Part shown: in pieces, positions 1 to 6,639 of the stretch | Position numbering within the stretch: the first letter of the stretch is position 1 | Layout of the letters: every line of letters starts with the position of its first letter | Origin: an uncultured Collinsella sp. | GTDB taxonomy: Bacteria > Actinomycetota > Coriobacteriia > Coriobacteriales > Coriobacteriaceae | DNA length: 10,302 nucleotides | Direction: 5' to 3' | Assembly (NCBI GenBank): GCA_902492855.1 | Contig: CABUMU010000069.1 | Coordinates: forward strand, 1 to 10,302 | Notes under the pieces: model-generated | Databases searched by the model: none | What the model was told of the DNA's origin: nothing | Seen by the model: only the letters and a program-made list of their open reading frames with translations | Made by a program: the position numbers and the translations under genes

Positions 1-1899
1 AAAGAAGAAACGCAGCTTACGGTACTTCATGCTCCAAGACTGCTCGCTCCACTGGCCCGAGAGCACACCCGCCACGGACTTGGTCTCCTTGGGTAGGCTG
101 GCGTTCTCGCGGCCGTGGAACAGGCTGCCGACCTCGTACAGGTGCACGTTGGGCGTGCCGTGGGCCTCGTTATAGGCCACAGACTGCAGCAGGCCCGGCA
201 GCAGCGAACGACGCATCTCGGTCTGCTCGGCTACCAGCGGGTTCATGAGAACCACGGGGCAGCCGCGGCCCTCGGTGGACATGCCAATCTTCTCCAGGTC
301 ACCCGGGGCGGCAAAGCCGAAAGTCGTGGTCTCGTTGAGGCCGCAGGCGCGCAGGATCTCGCCGACCTTACGGGTGAGCTTCTGCTCGCGGGTCAGGCCG
401 CCAATGTGGTTCTTGGCAGCCGGGATGGTCGCCGTCACGCGGCCCATGCCCCACAGGCGCAGGACCTCCTCGATCAGGTCAATCTCGCGCGGCAGGTCGG
501 GGCGGAAGCTCGGCGGGGTAACCATAAAGTCTTCGCCGTCGCGCTCGACGGTGCAGCCCAGGCGGGTGAGCGAGCGCTCGATAAAGTCGGACTCGATGTC
601 GGCACCGCAGATGGCGTGCACGCGGGCCAGGCGCAGCTTGATGCTGTCGATGGTCTTGGGCGCGGGGAACACGTCCACATAGCCGGGGGCGACCTCGCCG
701 CCGGCGATCTCCTCAATCAACGCGCAGGCAATGTTGGCAACATCCACGCAGCCGGTCTCGTCAACCTGGCGCTCAAAGCGAATGGAGGCGTCGGAGATCA
801 GCGAAAGGTCGCGGCTGGTGTGCGAGGTGCGGCCGGCGTTGAAGCAGGCGCTCTCGACCATCACGTCGACGGTGTCGTCCTCAATCTCGGAATCCATGCC
901 ACCCATGACACCGGCCAGCGCCACGGGACGCTCGCCGTCGGTGATGAGGCCCATACCGGCGTCGAGCACGCGCTCCTCGCCGTCGAGCGTCGTGAACTTC
1001 TCGTCCTGCTGGGCGGCGCGAACCACCACACGACGGTGGCCATCGCGCTCGGCAAAGGTGTCCAGGTCAAAGGCGTGCAGCGGCTGACCGGTGAGCATCA
1101 TCACATAGTTGGTGATGTCGACGATGTTGTTGTGCGGGCGCACACCCAAGGCGTTAAGGCGCTTGACCATCCAGTCGGGCGACGAGCCGACCTTGACGTT
1201 GCGCACGATGCGGGCAACGTAGCGGTCGCACAGGCCCTCGTCGGCAATCTCGACGGAAAGCTCGTCGTCGGTCGCGCGGCCGGTCTCGGCTTTGATGGCG
1301 GGCAGCTCAACGTGGAAATCGCGATCGAAGATGGCGCCGGTCTCGCGGGCCATACCGATCATAGACAGGCAGTCGGGGCGGTTGGGCGTGATCTCGCAGT
1401 CGAGCACGGTATCACTCGAGCCCACGTACTCGGCAAACGGCATGCCGCAGGGCGTATCCTCGGGCAGGATCATGATGCCGGAGTGGTCGCCACCCAGGCC
1501 GAGCTCGCGCGCGGAGCAGTTCATGCCCATGGACACGACGCCGCGAAGCTTGCTCTTCTTGATCTTGACGTCGCCGGGAAGCACGGCGCCAATCATGGCC
1601 GTGACGATGTGGTCGCCGGCCTCGAAGTTCTGCGCGCCGCAGACGATCTGCAGCGGAGCGGGGTTGCCGTCGGCGTCGAGGTTCTTGTCACCCACGTCGA
1701 CCGAGCACACATACATGTGGTCGCTATCGGGGTGCGGGGTCTTGGTGAGCACCTTGGCGGTCACCACGTGGTCGAAGGACTCGCCCACGGTGTCGATCGC
1801 CTCGACCTCGGTGCCGGTACGGATATATTCGTCCGAAAGGGTCTTGGGATCCTCCGGAATATCGATCATGGTCTTGAGCCAGTCGTAAGAAACGCGCAT
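1..1899 (-). CDS. pheT: Phenylalanyl-tRNA synthetase beta subunit (3' end outside window)
   Basis: Beta chain of the cytoplasmic alpha2-beta2 enzyme that charges tRNA-Phe with phenylalanine. The frame runs open from the ATG at 1899 to base 1 (633 codons). The family is usually about 800 residues, so roughly the last 150-180 residues, including the C-terminal anticodon-binding FDX-ACB domain, lie beyond the left edge. Visible in order: the N-terminal start MRVSYDWLKTMIDIP; an OB-fold tRNA-binding domain around 40-150 with HPDSDH at 56-61; the B3/B4 editing region with GQPLHAFD at 271-278; the B5 region ending with a PSFRPDLPREIDLIEE-type motif near 463-478; then the start of the catalytic-like core. 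The start is set by an AAAGGAG ribosome site at 1909-1915, nine bases upstream. It follows pheS by 63 bases with no terminator visible, so the two should be one transcript under the T-box leader. Identification is from motifs. Confidence 0.96.
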   Translation of the reverse strand, partial: MRVSYDWLKTMIDIPEDPKTLSDEYIRTGTEVEAIDTVGESFDHVVTAKVLTKTPHPDSDHMYVCSVDVGDKNLDADGNPAPLQIVCGAQNFEAGDHIVTAMIGAVLPGDVKIKKSKLRGVVSMGMNCSARELGLGGDHSGIMILPEDTPCGMPFAEYVGSSDTVLDCEITPNRPDCLSMIGMARETGAIFDRDFHVELPAIKAETGRATDDELSVEIADEGLCDRYVARIVRNVKVGSSPDWMVKRLNALGVRPHNNIVDITNYVMMLTGQPLHAFDLDTFAERDGHRRVVVRAAQQDEKFTTLDGEERVLDAGMGLITDGERPVALAGVMGGMDSEIEDDTVDVMVESACFNAGRTSHTSRDLSLISDASIRFERQVDETGCVDVANIACALIEEIAGGEVAPGYVDVFPAPKTIDSIKLRLARVHAICGADIESDFIERSLTRLGCTVERDGEDFMVTPPSFRPDLPREIDLIEEVLRLWGMGRVTATIPAAKNHIGGLTREQKLTRKVGEILRACGLNETTTFGFAAPGDLEKIGMSTEGRGCPVVLMNPLVAEQTEMRRSLLPGLLQSVAYNEAHGTPNVHLYEVGSLFHGRENASLPKETKSVAGVLSGQWSEQSWSMKYRKLRFFF

Positions 1900-1962
1900 C
1901 TAACTGGTCTCCTTTCATAAATGCGGCTTTGAGCCGGAAACTGCAACTAAGAAGAAAGCGTT

Positions 1963-3039
1963 CTAGAACTGGTTCAAGAACCTCATGTCACCAGTCATCA
2001 ACGTGCGCAGGTCGGGCAGGTCGTAGCGCAGTGCCGCGACGCGCTCGGCGCCAATACCAAAGGCGAAGCCGGTGTACTTCTCGGGGTCGATGCCGCAGTT
2101 GATCAGAACGTTGGGGTCGACCATGCCGCAGCCCAGGATCTCAATCCAGCCGCTGTGCTTGCAGAAGTTGCAGCCCTTGCCGCCGCAGACGTGGCAGCTC
2201 ACGTCCACCTCGCAGCTGGGCTCGGTGAAGGGGAAGAAGTGCGGGCGGTAGCGCGTCTTGCGGTCCTCGCCAAACATGCACTTAACAAAGTAGTCAAGCG
2301 TGCCCTTAAGATCGCCAAAGGTGATACCCTCGTCGACGACCAGGCCCTCAATCTGGTTGAACTGCGGCAGGTGACAGGCGTCGGCCGTGTCGGGACGGTA
2401 GACAGTGCCCGGGCAGATCATGTAGATGGGCGGCTTCTGCGACTCCATGGTGTGGATCTGCACGCCCGAGGTCTGGGTGCGCAGGAGCACGTCGGACTCG
2501 CCATGGGCGTGAGCCTCGGGGTGTGCGACGCTGCCGGGGTTGTTGTCGACCACGTAGAAGGTATCGCGGGCCGAGCGGCTCGGGTGATCCATGGGGGCGT
2601 TGAGCGCGGTGAAGTTGTAGTAGGAGGTGTCGACCATGGGGCCGGACTCGACGGTGTAGCCGATGCCGCAGAAGATGTCCTCGGCCTCCTCGATGATCTG
2701 CTTGATCAGGTGTTGGTGGCCGATCTGCGGACGGATGCCCGGCAGCGTGATGTCGACGGCATCGTGCTCGAGCGCGCGCTTGAGGGCGGCAGCCTTCATC
2801 TCGGTGGTGCGCTCGTCGAGCATGCCCTCGATCAGCTGGCGCATCTCGTTGGCGCGCTTGCCCATCACGGGACGATCCTCGGGGGCGAGCTTGCCCATCA
2901 TGCGCATCAGGCCGGTGATGCGGCCCTTACGACCGAGCAGCTCAACGCGCGCAGCCTCGAGCTTGGCGGCGTCGTCGGCGCCTGCAACGAGCTCCTTGGC
3001 CTCTTCCTCGAGTTTGACCAGATCATCAATCAGACTCAT
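1963..3039 (-). CDS. pheS: Phenylalanyl-tRNA synthetase alpha subunit
   Basis: Catalytic alpha chain of phenylalanyl-tRNA synthetase, a class II enzyme that activates phenylalanine with ATP and transfers it to tRNA-Phe. 358 residues, close to the usual 340-350. An N-terminal coiled-coil tRNA-binding arm spans about 1-90. The catalytic core follows: DHPSRSARDTFY at 151-162, motif 2 around 206-233 (YRPDTAD, then HLPQFNQIEG), and motif 3 at about 324-338 (GFAFGIGAERVAALR). A Cys cluster with pattern CxxC-x4-CxxC lies at 282-293, just before the GWIEILGCGMV segment. Similar Cys-rich insertions are known to me in other bacterial PheS proteins. I chose the ATG at 3037-3039 because the protein then begins MSLIDDLVKLEEE, as expected, and a purine-rich ribosome site (AAAGGGAA, 3043-3050) precedes it. 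The frame stays open to 3222, but that stretch is T-box leader. It is first in the pheS-pheT operon. Confidence 0.97.
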   Translation of the reverse strand: MSLIDDLVKLEEEAKELVAGADDAAKLEAARVELLGRKGRITGLMRMMGKLAPEDRPVMGKRANEMRQLIEGMLDERTTEMKAAALKRALEHDAVDITLPGIRPQIGHQHLIKQIIEEAEDIFCGIGYTVESGPMVDTSYYNFTALNAPMDHPSRSARDTFYVVDNNPGSVAHPEAHAHGESDVLLRTQTSGVQIHTMESQKPPIYMICPGTVYRPDTADACHLPQFNQIEGLVVDEGITFGDLKGTLDYFVKCMFGEDRKTRYRPHFFPFTEPSCEVDVSCHVCGGKGCNFCKHSGWIEILGCGMVDPNVLINCGIDPEKYTGFAFGIGAERVAALRYDLPDLRTLMTGDMRFLNQF

Positions 3040-3124
3040 GTCTTCCCTTTCGTCTCTCGCGCATTCGCTTGCCGGGGCGACCGATGCCACTTGGCGCTGC
3101 GAAAACGCGGCCCGGTTCGGTAAC

Positions 3125-3165
3125 AAAAAAACCGCCCTCGGGCATGTGCATTGCCCAAGGACGGT
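3125..3165 (-). terminator. Intrinsic terminator of the pheST T-box leader
   Basis: On the minus strand a 14-bp stem pairs ACCGTCCTTGGGCA (3165-3152) with TGCCCGAGGGCGGT (3144-3131), with two G-U pairs and a seven-base loop. A run of T follows, to 3125. The 5' arm overlaps the CCTTG needed for the antiterminator helix, so the two structures exclude each other, which is the classic T-box switch. It lies 85 bases before the pheS start. Confidence 0.95.
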
Positions 3166-3410
3166 TGAATTCCGCGGTACCACCTTGTTTGACCCGGCGG
3201 ATGTCTGGCCCGCCGCGCCCACTCTGCGCCCCTTATCGCGAGGCTCACGGCTTCCCTACTGGGGCTTCGCCGCCGCTAGCCGCGCGCCCGTTGAGGTCGC
3301 TGCTCGGGAGTGAACGCTTAGCCCTTGCCACCGCAGGAAGGCTTGCAGCCCATGACCTTCCCTCTCTTGCCGGCGACGCGACGGGCAAAACCCTCTCCGT
3401 CAACGCATTG
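3125..3410 (-). promoter_or_regulatory. T-box riboswitch leader of pheST (tRNA-Phe sensing)
   Basis: Read on the minus strand. The base of Stem I is CGTTGA (3405-3400) paired with TCAACG (3294-3289), flanking GA-rich internal-loop sequences (GGAGAGG and CGAGCA). The distal hairpin is GGAAGG/CCTTCC with apical GGGCTGCAAG (about 3361-3337), resembling the apical loop of known T-boxes. The candidate specifier codon is TTC (Phe) at 3314-3312, followed by A as is usual. The T-box consensus AAGGTGGTACCGCG is at 3186-3173. Its antiterminator helix pairs CAAGG (3187-3183) with CCTTG (3160-3156), plus CGG/CCG. The bulge reads TGGT, which would pair with ACCA, so it expects discriminator base A, as tRNA-Phe has. 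Known mechanism: uncharged tRNA binds specifier and bulge, stabilises the antiterminator and allows readthrough into pheST. The T-box and terminator are certain. The specifier assignment is inference, since the usual AGUA motif on the 5' side is not obvious. Confidence 0.93.
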
Positions 3411-3416
3411 GGCTAT

Positions 3417-3425
3417 AGGATAACA
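3417..3425 (-). promoter_or_regulatory. Probable extended -10 promoter of pheST
   Basis: On the minus strand TGTTATCCT reads as an extended -10 element (TGn followed by TATCCT, four of six matches to TATAAT). No good -35 hexamer is seen at the right distance, which is tolerated in extended -10 promoters. Transcription would start near 3410, a few bases before the first paired base of Stem I at 3405. That fit with the RNA structure is the main support. Confidence 0.55.
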
Positions 3426-3543
3426 CATTCTGCGAGCATATCGCCGCGTTCCGTTTTGTTCGTGCTGGGTACAAGGCAGGTAGCTGTGCAAACTGGCCGC
3501 GCAGCCGCTTACGGCGCTCGGCCTGCGAGATTAAGGATACGGT

Positions 3544-5127
3544 ATGGGAAAGAAGCTCGATAAGAACGCCAAGGCCGCCATGGCAAAGGCTGCCAAGGGC
3601 GTCAAGGTTGCTAAAGTCGACAAGGCCGTCAAAAAGTTCCGCAAACTCGAGGGCAAGCTGTGGACTCGCGAGTACCTGCTCAAGATTGCCGAGTTCGATG
3701 GAGCGACGATTGCTCCTGCCAACGGCGCCGCAGCGCGCGCCGACGCCATGGGAACCCTTGCCGGCGAGCATCACAAGCTACTGACCAGCGAGAAGTCCGT
3801 TGAGCTCGTACGCTCGTTAGCTCGCGAGACGGTTGCAGGCGGACACGTAGACGACCCGCAGCTGCTCGACGAGATCCGTGTGCTCGGTCGCGACCAGCGC
3901 GAGGCAAGCGTCATCCCCACCGAGGAGGCCGAGGCCTGGACCAGGCTCACCTGCGAGGCCGATGCCGTGTGGCACAAGGCCAAGACGGCCAATGACTGGG
4001 TGAGCTTTGAGCCCTATGTGGATAGGATCGTCGCCCAACTTAAGCATCAGGCCGAACTTATGGACCCCAAGCGCGACCCATACGATGTTTGGCTCGACCA
4101 GTACGAGCGCGGCCTTTCCGCCAAGAGCTTCGATGCGTTTTGCGATGAGGTCAAGGCGACGGTCGTGCCGCTCGTGCACGCCATCGGCGAGCGCGGCCAG
4201 CAGCCCGATGCCGACTTTTTGCACGCCCGCGTGCCCGAGGGCGCCCAGCGTGCCATGAGCTTCGACCTGATGAAGCTCGTCGGCCTGAACCTGGACGACA
4301 CCACGCTTGCCTTTACCGAGCACCCGTTTAGCGAGGGCTTCTCGGTGGGCGATGCGCGCATCGCGACGCACATCTACGAGAACGACTGTATCTCCAACGT
4401 CTACAGCATCATCCACGAGGCGGGACACGCCATGTACGAGCTGGGCGTCAATCCTGCCTATGCGCGCACCTGTCTTGAGGGTGGTACCTCCATGGGCATC
4501 CACGAGAGTCAGAGCCGCTTTTTCGAGAACACCGTGGGTCGCAGCCGCGCCTTTATGGGACCGCTGCTCGAGGTGCTACGCCGCCACGCACCCGAGGTCT
4601 ACGGCGACGTCGACGAGGACACGCTCTACCACGCCGTGAACATCGCGCAGCCTTCGCTGATCCGCACCGAGGCCGACGAGCTCACCTATCCGCTGCACGT
4701 TATGGTGCGCTACGAGATCGAGCGCATGCTGTTTGCCGGCGAGGCCACGGCCAAGGACATCCCCGCGCTTTGGAACCGCTTCATGGATGAGTACCTGGGC
4801 ATTCCCGTTCCCGACGACACGCACGGCTGCCTACAGGATACGCACTGGAGCGGCGGCTCGTTTGGCTACTTCCCCACGTATGCGCTGGGTAGCGCTTACG
4901 ACGCCATGTTTGTGCCGGCCATGTGCCGCGACGGTGTCGATCTCAACGGCGCCTGTGCGAGCGGCGACCTGACACCCGTCCGCGCCTGGCTGGGCGAGCA
5001 CATTTGGCAGTGGGGCCGCGCCAAGGACGCGCCGGAGCTCATAAAGGGCGCGTGCGGCATGTCGTTCGATGCCCGCTACTACTGCAGCTACCTGCAGGAC
5101 AAGTTCACCACGCTCTACGAGCTGTAA
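3544..5127 (+). CDS. M32-family zinc metallocarboxypeptidase (Taq carboxypeptidase type)
   Basis: Predicted cytoplasmic zinc carboxypeptidase removing residues one at a time from peptide C-termini, probably in peptide turnover. 527 residues versus about 500 for the family. Family signatures in order: HPF at 260-262; a DARIATH segment at 270-276 (the family's DxR-type motif); the zinc site HEAGH at 291-295 (ligands H291 and H295, catalytic E292); HESQSR at 320-325 supplying the third ligand E321; IRTEADEL at 373-380; and a C-terminal helical part with Trp-rich segments. No signal peptide or membrane segment is seen. The first 35 or so residues are an unusual Lys/Ala-rich extension before the normal domain begins near KFRKLEGKLW. 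The start is supported by AAGGA at 3533-3537, six bases upstream. A second ATG at 3580 would shorten the extension by 12 residues. The gene is transcribed alone, divergent from pheST and convergent with glmM. The family call is firm; the physiological substrate is unknown. Confidence 0.95.
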   Translation: MGKKLDKNAKAAMAKAAKGVKVAKVDKAVKKFRKLEGKLWTREYLLKIAEFDGATIAPANGAAARADAMGTLAGEHHKLLTSEKSVELVRSLARETVAGGHVDDPQLLDEIRVLGRDQREASVIPTEEAEAWTRLTCEADAVWHKAKTANDWVSFEPYVDRIVAQLKHQAELMDPKRDPYDVWLDQYERGLSAKSFDAFCDEVKATVVPLVHAIGERGQQPDADFLHARVPEGAQRAMSFDLMKLVGLNLDDTTLAFTEHPFSEGFSVGDARIATHIYENDCISNVYSIIHEAGHAMYELGVNPAYARTCLEGGTSMGIHESQSRFFENTVGRSRAFMGPLLEVLRRHAPEVYGDVDEDTLYHAVNIAQPSLIRTEADELTYPLHVMVRYEIERMLFAGEATAKDIPALWNRFMDEYLGIPVPDDTHGCLQDTHWSGGSFGYFPTYALGSAYDAMFVPAMCRDGVDLNGACASGDLTPVRAWLGEHIWQWGRAKDAPELIKGACGMSFDARYYCSYLQDKFTTLYEL

Positions 5128-5149
5128 GGCATAACCGACACGCCAACGC

Positions 5150-5188
5150 AAAGGGGACGCCGCGGAACCAATCCGCAGCGTCCCCTTT
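5150..5188. terminator. Long hairpin between convergent genes, probable bidirectional terminator
   Basis: AAAGGGGACGC (5150-5160) pairs perfectly with GCGTCCCCTTT (5178-5188). After one C/A mismatch (5161/5177) the stem continues with GCGGA/TCCGC (5162-5166/5172-5176) around a five-base loop. The A and T runs are part of the stem, so each strand ends in TTT after the GC-rich part. It sits 22 bases after the carboxypeptidase stop and 36 bases from the glmM stop, right for terminating both. The short U tract makes termination likely but not certain. It may instead be a copy of a dispersed palindromic repeat, since the heptamer GGGGACG recurs nearby at 5208-5214 on the minus strand. Confidence 0.65.
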
Positions 5189-5224
5189 CCACCTAGTCGT
5201 TTAAGAACGTCCCCAATGACTACC

Positions 5225-6556
5225 TTACAGAGCTTCCAGCGCGTTGGCGATGCGCTTCATGGCAGCATCGGCGGATGCTTGGTCGGGCGCCTCGGCCAGC
5301 ACGCGGATAACCGACTCGGTTCCGCTCTTGCGCACGAGCACGCGGCCCTCGCCTGCCAGCGCAGCCTCGGCCTCGGCGATGGCGTTCTGCACGCCCATGT
5401 TCTCGAGCGCGGCGTCCTTGTCCGCCACGTGCACGGCCACCTGCGCCTGCGGCAGCAGCTTGCACGGAGCCGTGAGCTGCGAGAGTGTCTCGCGCTCGGC
5501 ACGAATCACTTCCATCACGCGCAGCGAGGTCATAATGCCGTCGCCTGTACGCTCGATATCGCCAAAGATCGTATGGCCCGTCTGCTCGCCACCCAGGCTG
5601 TAGCCGCCCTCGCGCATCTTGGCATACACATGACGGTCGCCCACGCCGCTGGTCACGGCGCTCAGACCGGCAAGCTCCAACGACTTGATCAGGCCAAAGT
5701 TGCTGGCGATCGTCGGCACCACGGTACCGCCCGAAAGGCGACCGTGCTTGTTCAGATACACGCCGCACACGTACAGGATCTGGTCGCCGTCTACCACGCG
5801 ACCGCGCTCGTCCACAGCCAAGCAGCGGTCGGCATCGCCGTCGTAGGCAAAGCCCACATCCAGGCCCTGCTCCACCACGTGGCGCTGCAGGCGCTCCATA
5901 TGCGTGGAGCCGCAGTCGACATTGATGTTAAAGCCGTCGGGCGCGGCATTGATCACGCGCACATCGGCGCCCAGTGCGTCGAACACCGGCTTGGCCACCG
6001 AGGATGCCGAGCCGTTGGCGCAGTCGATACCGATCTTGACGCCCTGCAGCGAAAAGTTCGCACTGGCGATGAGCGAGGCAATGTAGCGGTTGCGACCCTG
6101 CATGTAGTCCACCGTGGCGCCGATATGGTTGCCCGTTGCCAGCGGCACCTCGCTCTTGCCATCGATGTAGTCCTCAATGAGCTCCAGCACGTCCTCGTCC
6201 ATCTTAAAGCCGTCGCTGTTGACAAGCTTAATGCCGTTATCGCAAAACGGGTTGTGGCTCGCGCTGATCATGATGCCGCAATCGAAGCAGCCTTCCACGG
6301 TCTGATGCGCTACGCCCGGCGTGGGGATCACGTGCAGCATATAGGCGTCCGCACCGCTCGCGACCAGGCCGCTCACCAGCGCCGCCTCGAACATGTAGCT
6401 CGAACGACGCGTGTCCTTGCCCACGATCACGCGCGCCTTAGCACTGCGGTTGGCACCGTAATACCAGCCCACAAAACGGCCAATCTTATAAGCGTGCTCT
6501 ACCGTCAGCCCAACGTTGGCCTCACCGCGAAAGCCGTCGGTGCCAAAGTACTTCAT
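5225..6556 (-). CDS. glmM: Phosphoglucosamine mutase
   Basis: Interconverts glucosamine-6-phosphate and glucosamine-1-phosphate, the step before GlmU makes UDP-GlcNAc for peptidoglycan. It belongs to the cytoplasmic alpha-D-phosphohexomutase family. 443 residues, the normal length for GlmM. Signatures in order: the N-terminal KYFGTDGFRGEAN; the phosphoserine loop ISASHNP, with catalytic Ser at about 100; the metal loop DGDADRC at 239-245; the sugar-binding loop GGEQTGH at 322-328; and the phosphate-binding loop RKSGTESVIRV at 409-419. The ISASHNP loop, GGEQTGH and the length favour GlmM over phosphomannomutase or phosphoglucomutase. The start ATG at 6556 has AAGGAG at 6562-6567. It is preceded on the same strand by the DUF4012 gene, 83 bases away, with a hairpin between them. 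Whether it shares that transcript or has its own promoter is not clear from the sequence. Confidence 0.96.
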   Translation of the reverse strand: MKYFGTDGFRGEANVGLTVEHAYKIGRFVGWYYGANRSAKARVIVGKDTRRSSYMFEAALVSGLVASGADAYMLHVIPTPGVAHQTVEGCFDCGIMISASHNPFCDNGIKLVNSDGFKMDEDVLELIEDYIDGKSEVPLATGNHIGATVDYMQGRNRYIASLIASANFSLQGVKIGIDCANGSASSVAKPVFDALGADVRVINAAPDGFNINVDCGSTHMERLQRHVVEQGLDVGFAYDGDADRCLAVDERGRVVDGDQILYVCGVYLNKHGRLSGGTVVPTIASNFGLIKSLELAGLSAVTSGVGDRHVYAKMREGGYSLGGEQTGHTIFGDIERTGDGIMTSLRVMEVIRAERETLSQLTAPCKLLPQAQVAVHVADKDAALENMGVQNAIAEAEAALAGEGRVLVRKSGTESVIRVLAEAPDQASADAAMKRIANALEAL

Positions 6557-6570
6557 GCGCTCTCCTTACA

Positions 6571-6602
6571 AAATAGGGGCGAACAGATTGCCTGTCCGCC
6601 CC
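6571..6602 (-). terminator. Hairpin after DUF4012 gene, likely intrinsic terminator or attenuator before glmM
   Basis: An 11-bp stem (6576-6586 with 6592-6602) closes a five-base loop. On the plus strand one pair is an A-C mismatch (6582/6596); in minus-strand RNA the same pair is a G-U wobble, so the stem is fully paired only in the direction of DUF4012 and glmM transcription. It is followed by TATTTT, an imperfect U tract. It lies 37 bases past the DUF4012 stop and 20 bases before the glmM start, close to the glmM ribosome site. Partial termination, limiting readthrough into glmM, is the likely role. Confidence 0.6.
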
Positions 6603-6639
6603 AAAATGGTACTCGATTATCTGCGCTACCAGAAAAACC

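Noticed and set aside
115..1920. Long open frame (601 codons) on the plus strand opposite pheT
   Set aside because: The predicted protein is rich in Gly, Ala, Val, His and Leu with no recognisable domain, as expected when the complement of a GC-rich gene is read. pheT on the minus strand has clear family motifs.
2155..3123. Open frame of 322 codons on the plus strand opposite pheS
   Set aside because: A shadow of pheS with the same Ala/Val/Gly/His-rich composition and no domain. It also runs into the T-box terminator region.
3430..3543. Possible promoter for the carboxypeptidase gene (TTGTTC or TACAAG hexamers)
   Set aside because: No pair of hexamers has both good matches and normal spacing, so I did not annotate one.
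3817..4503. Open frame of 228 codons on the minus strand inside the carboxypeptidase gene
   Set aside because: Antisense to conserved zinc-site codons; its composition and lack of motifs mark it as a shadow.
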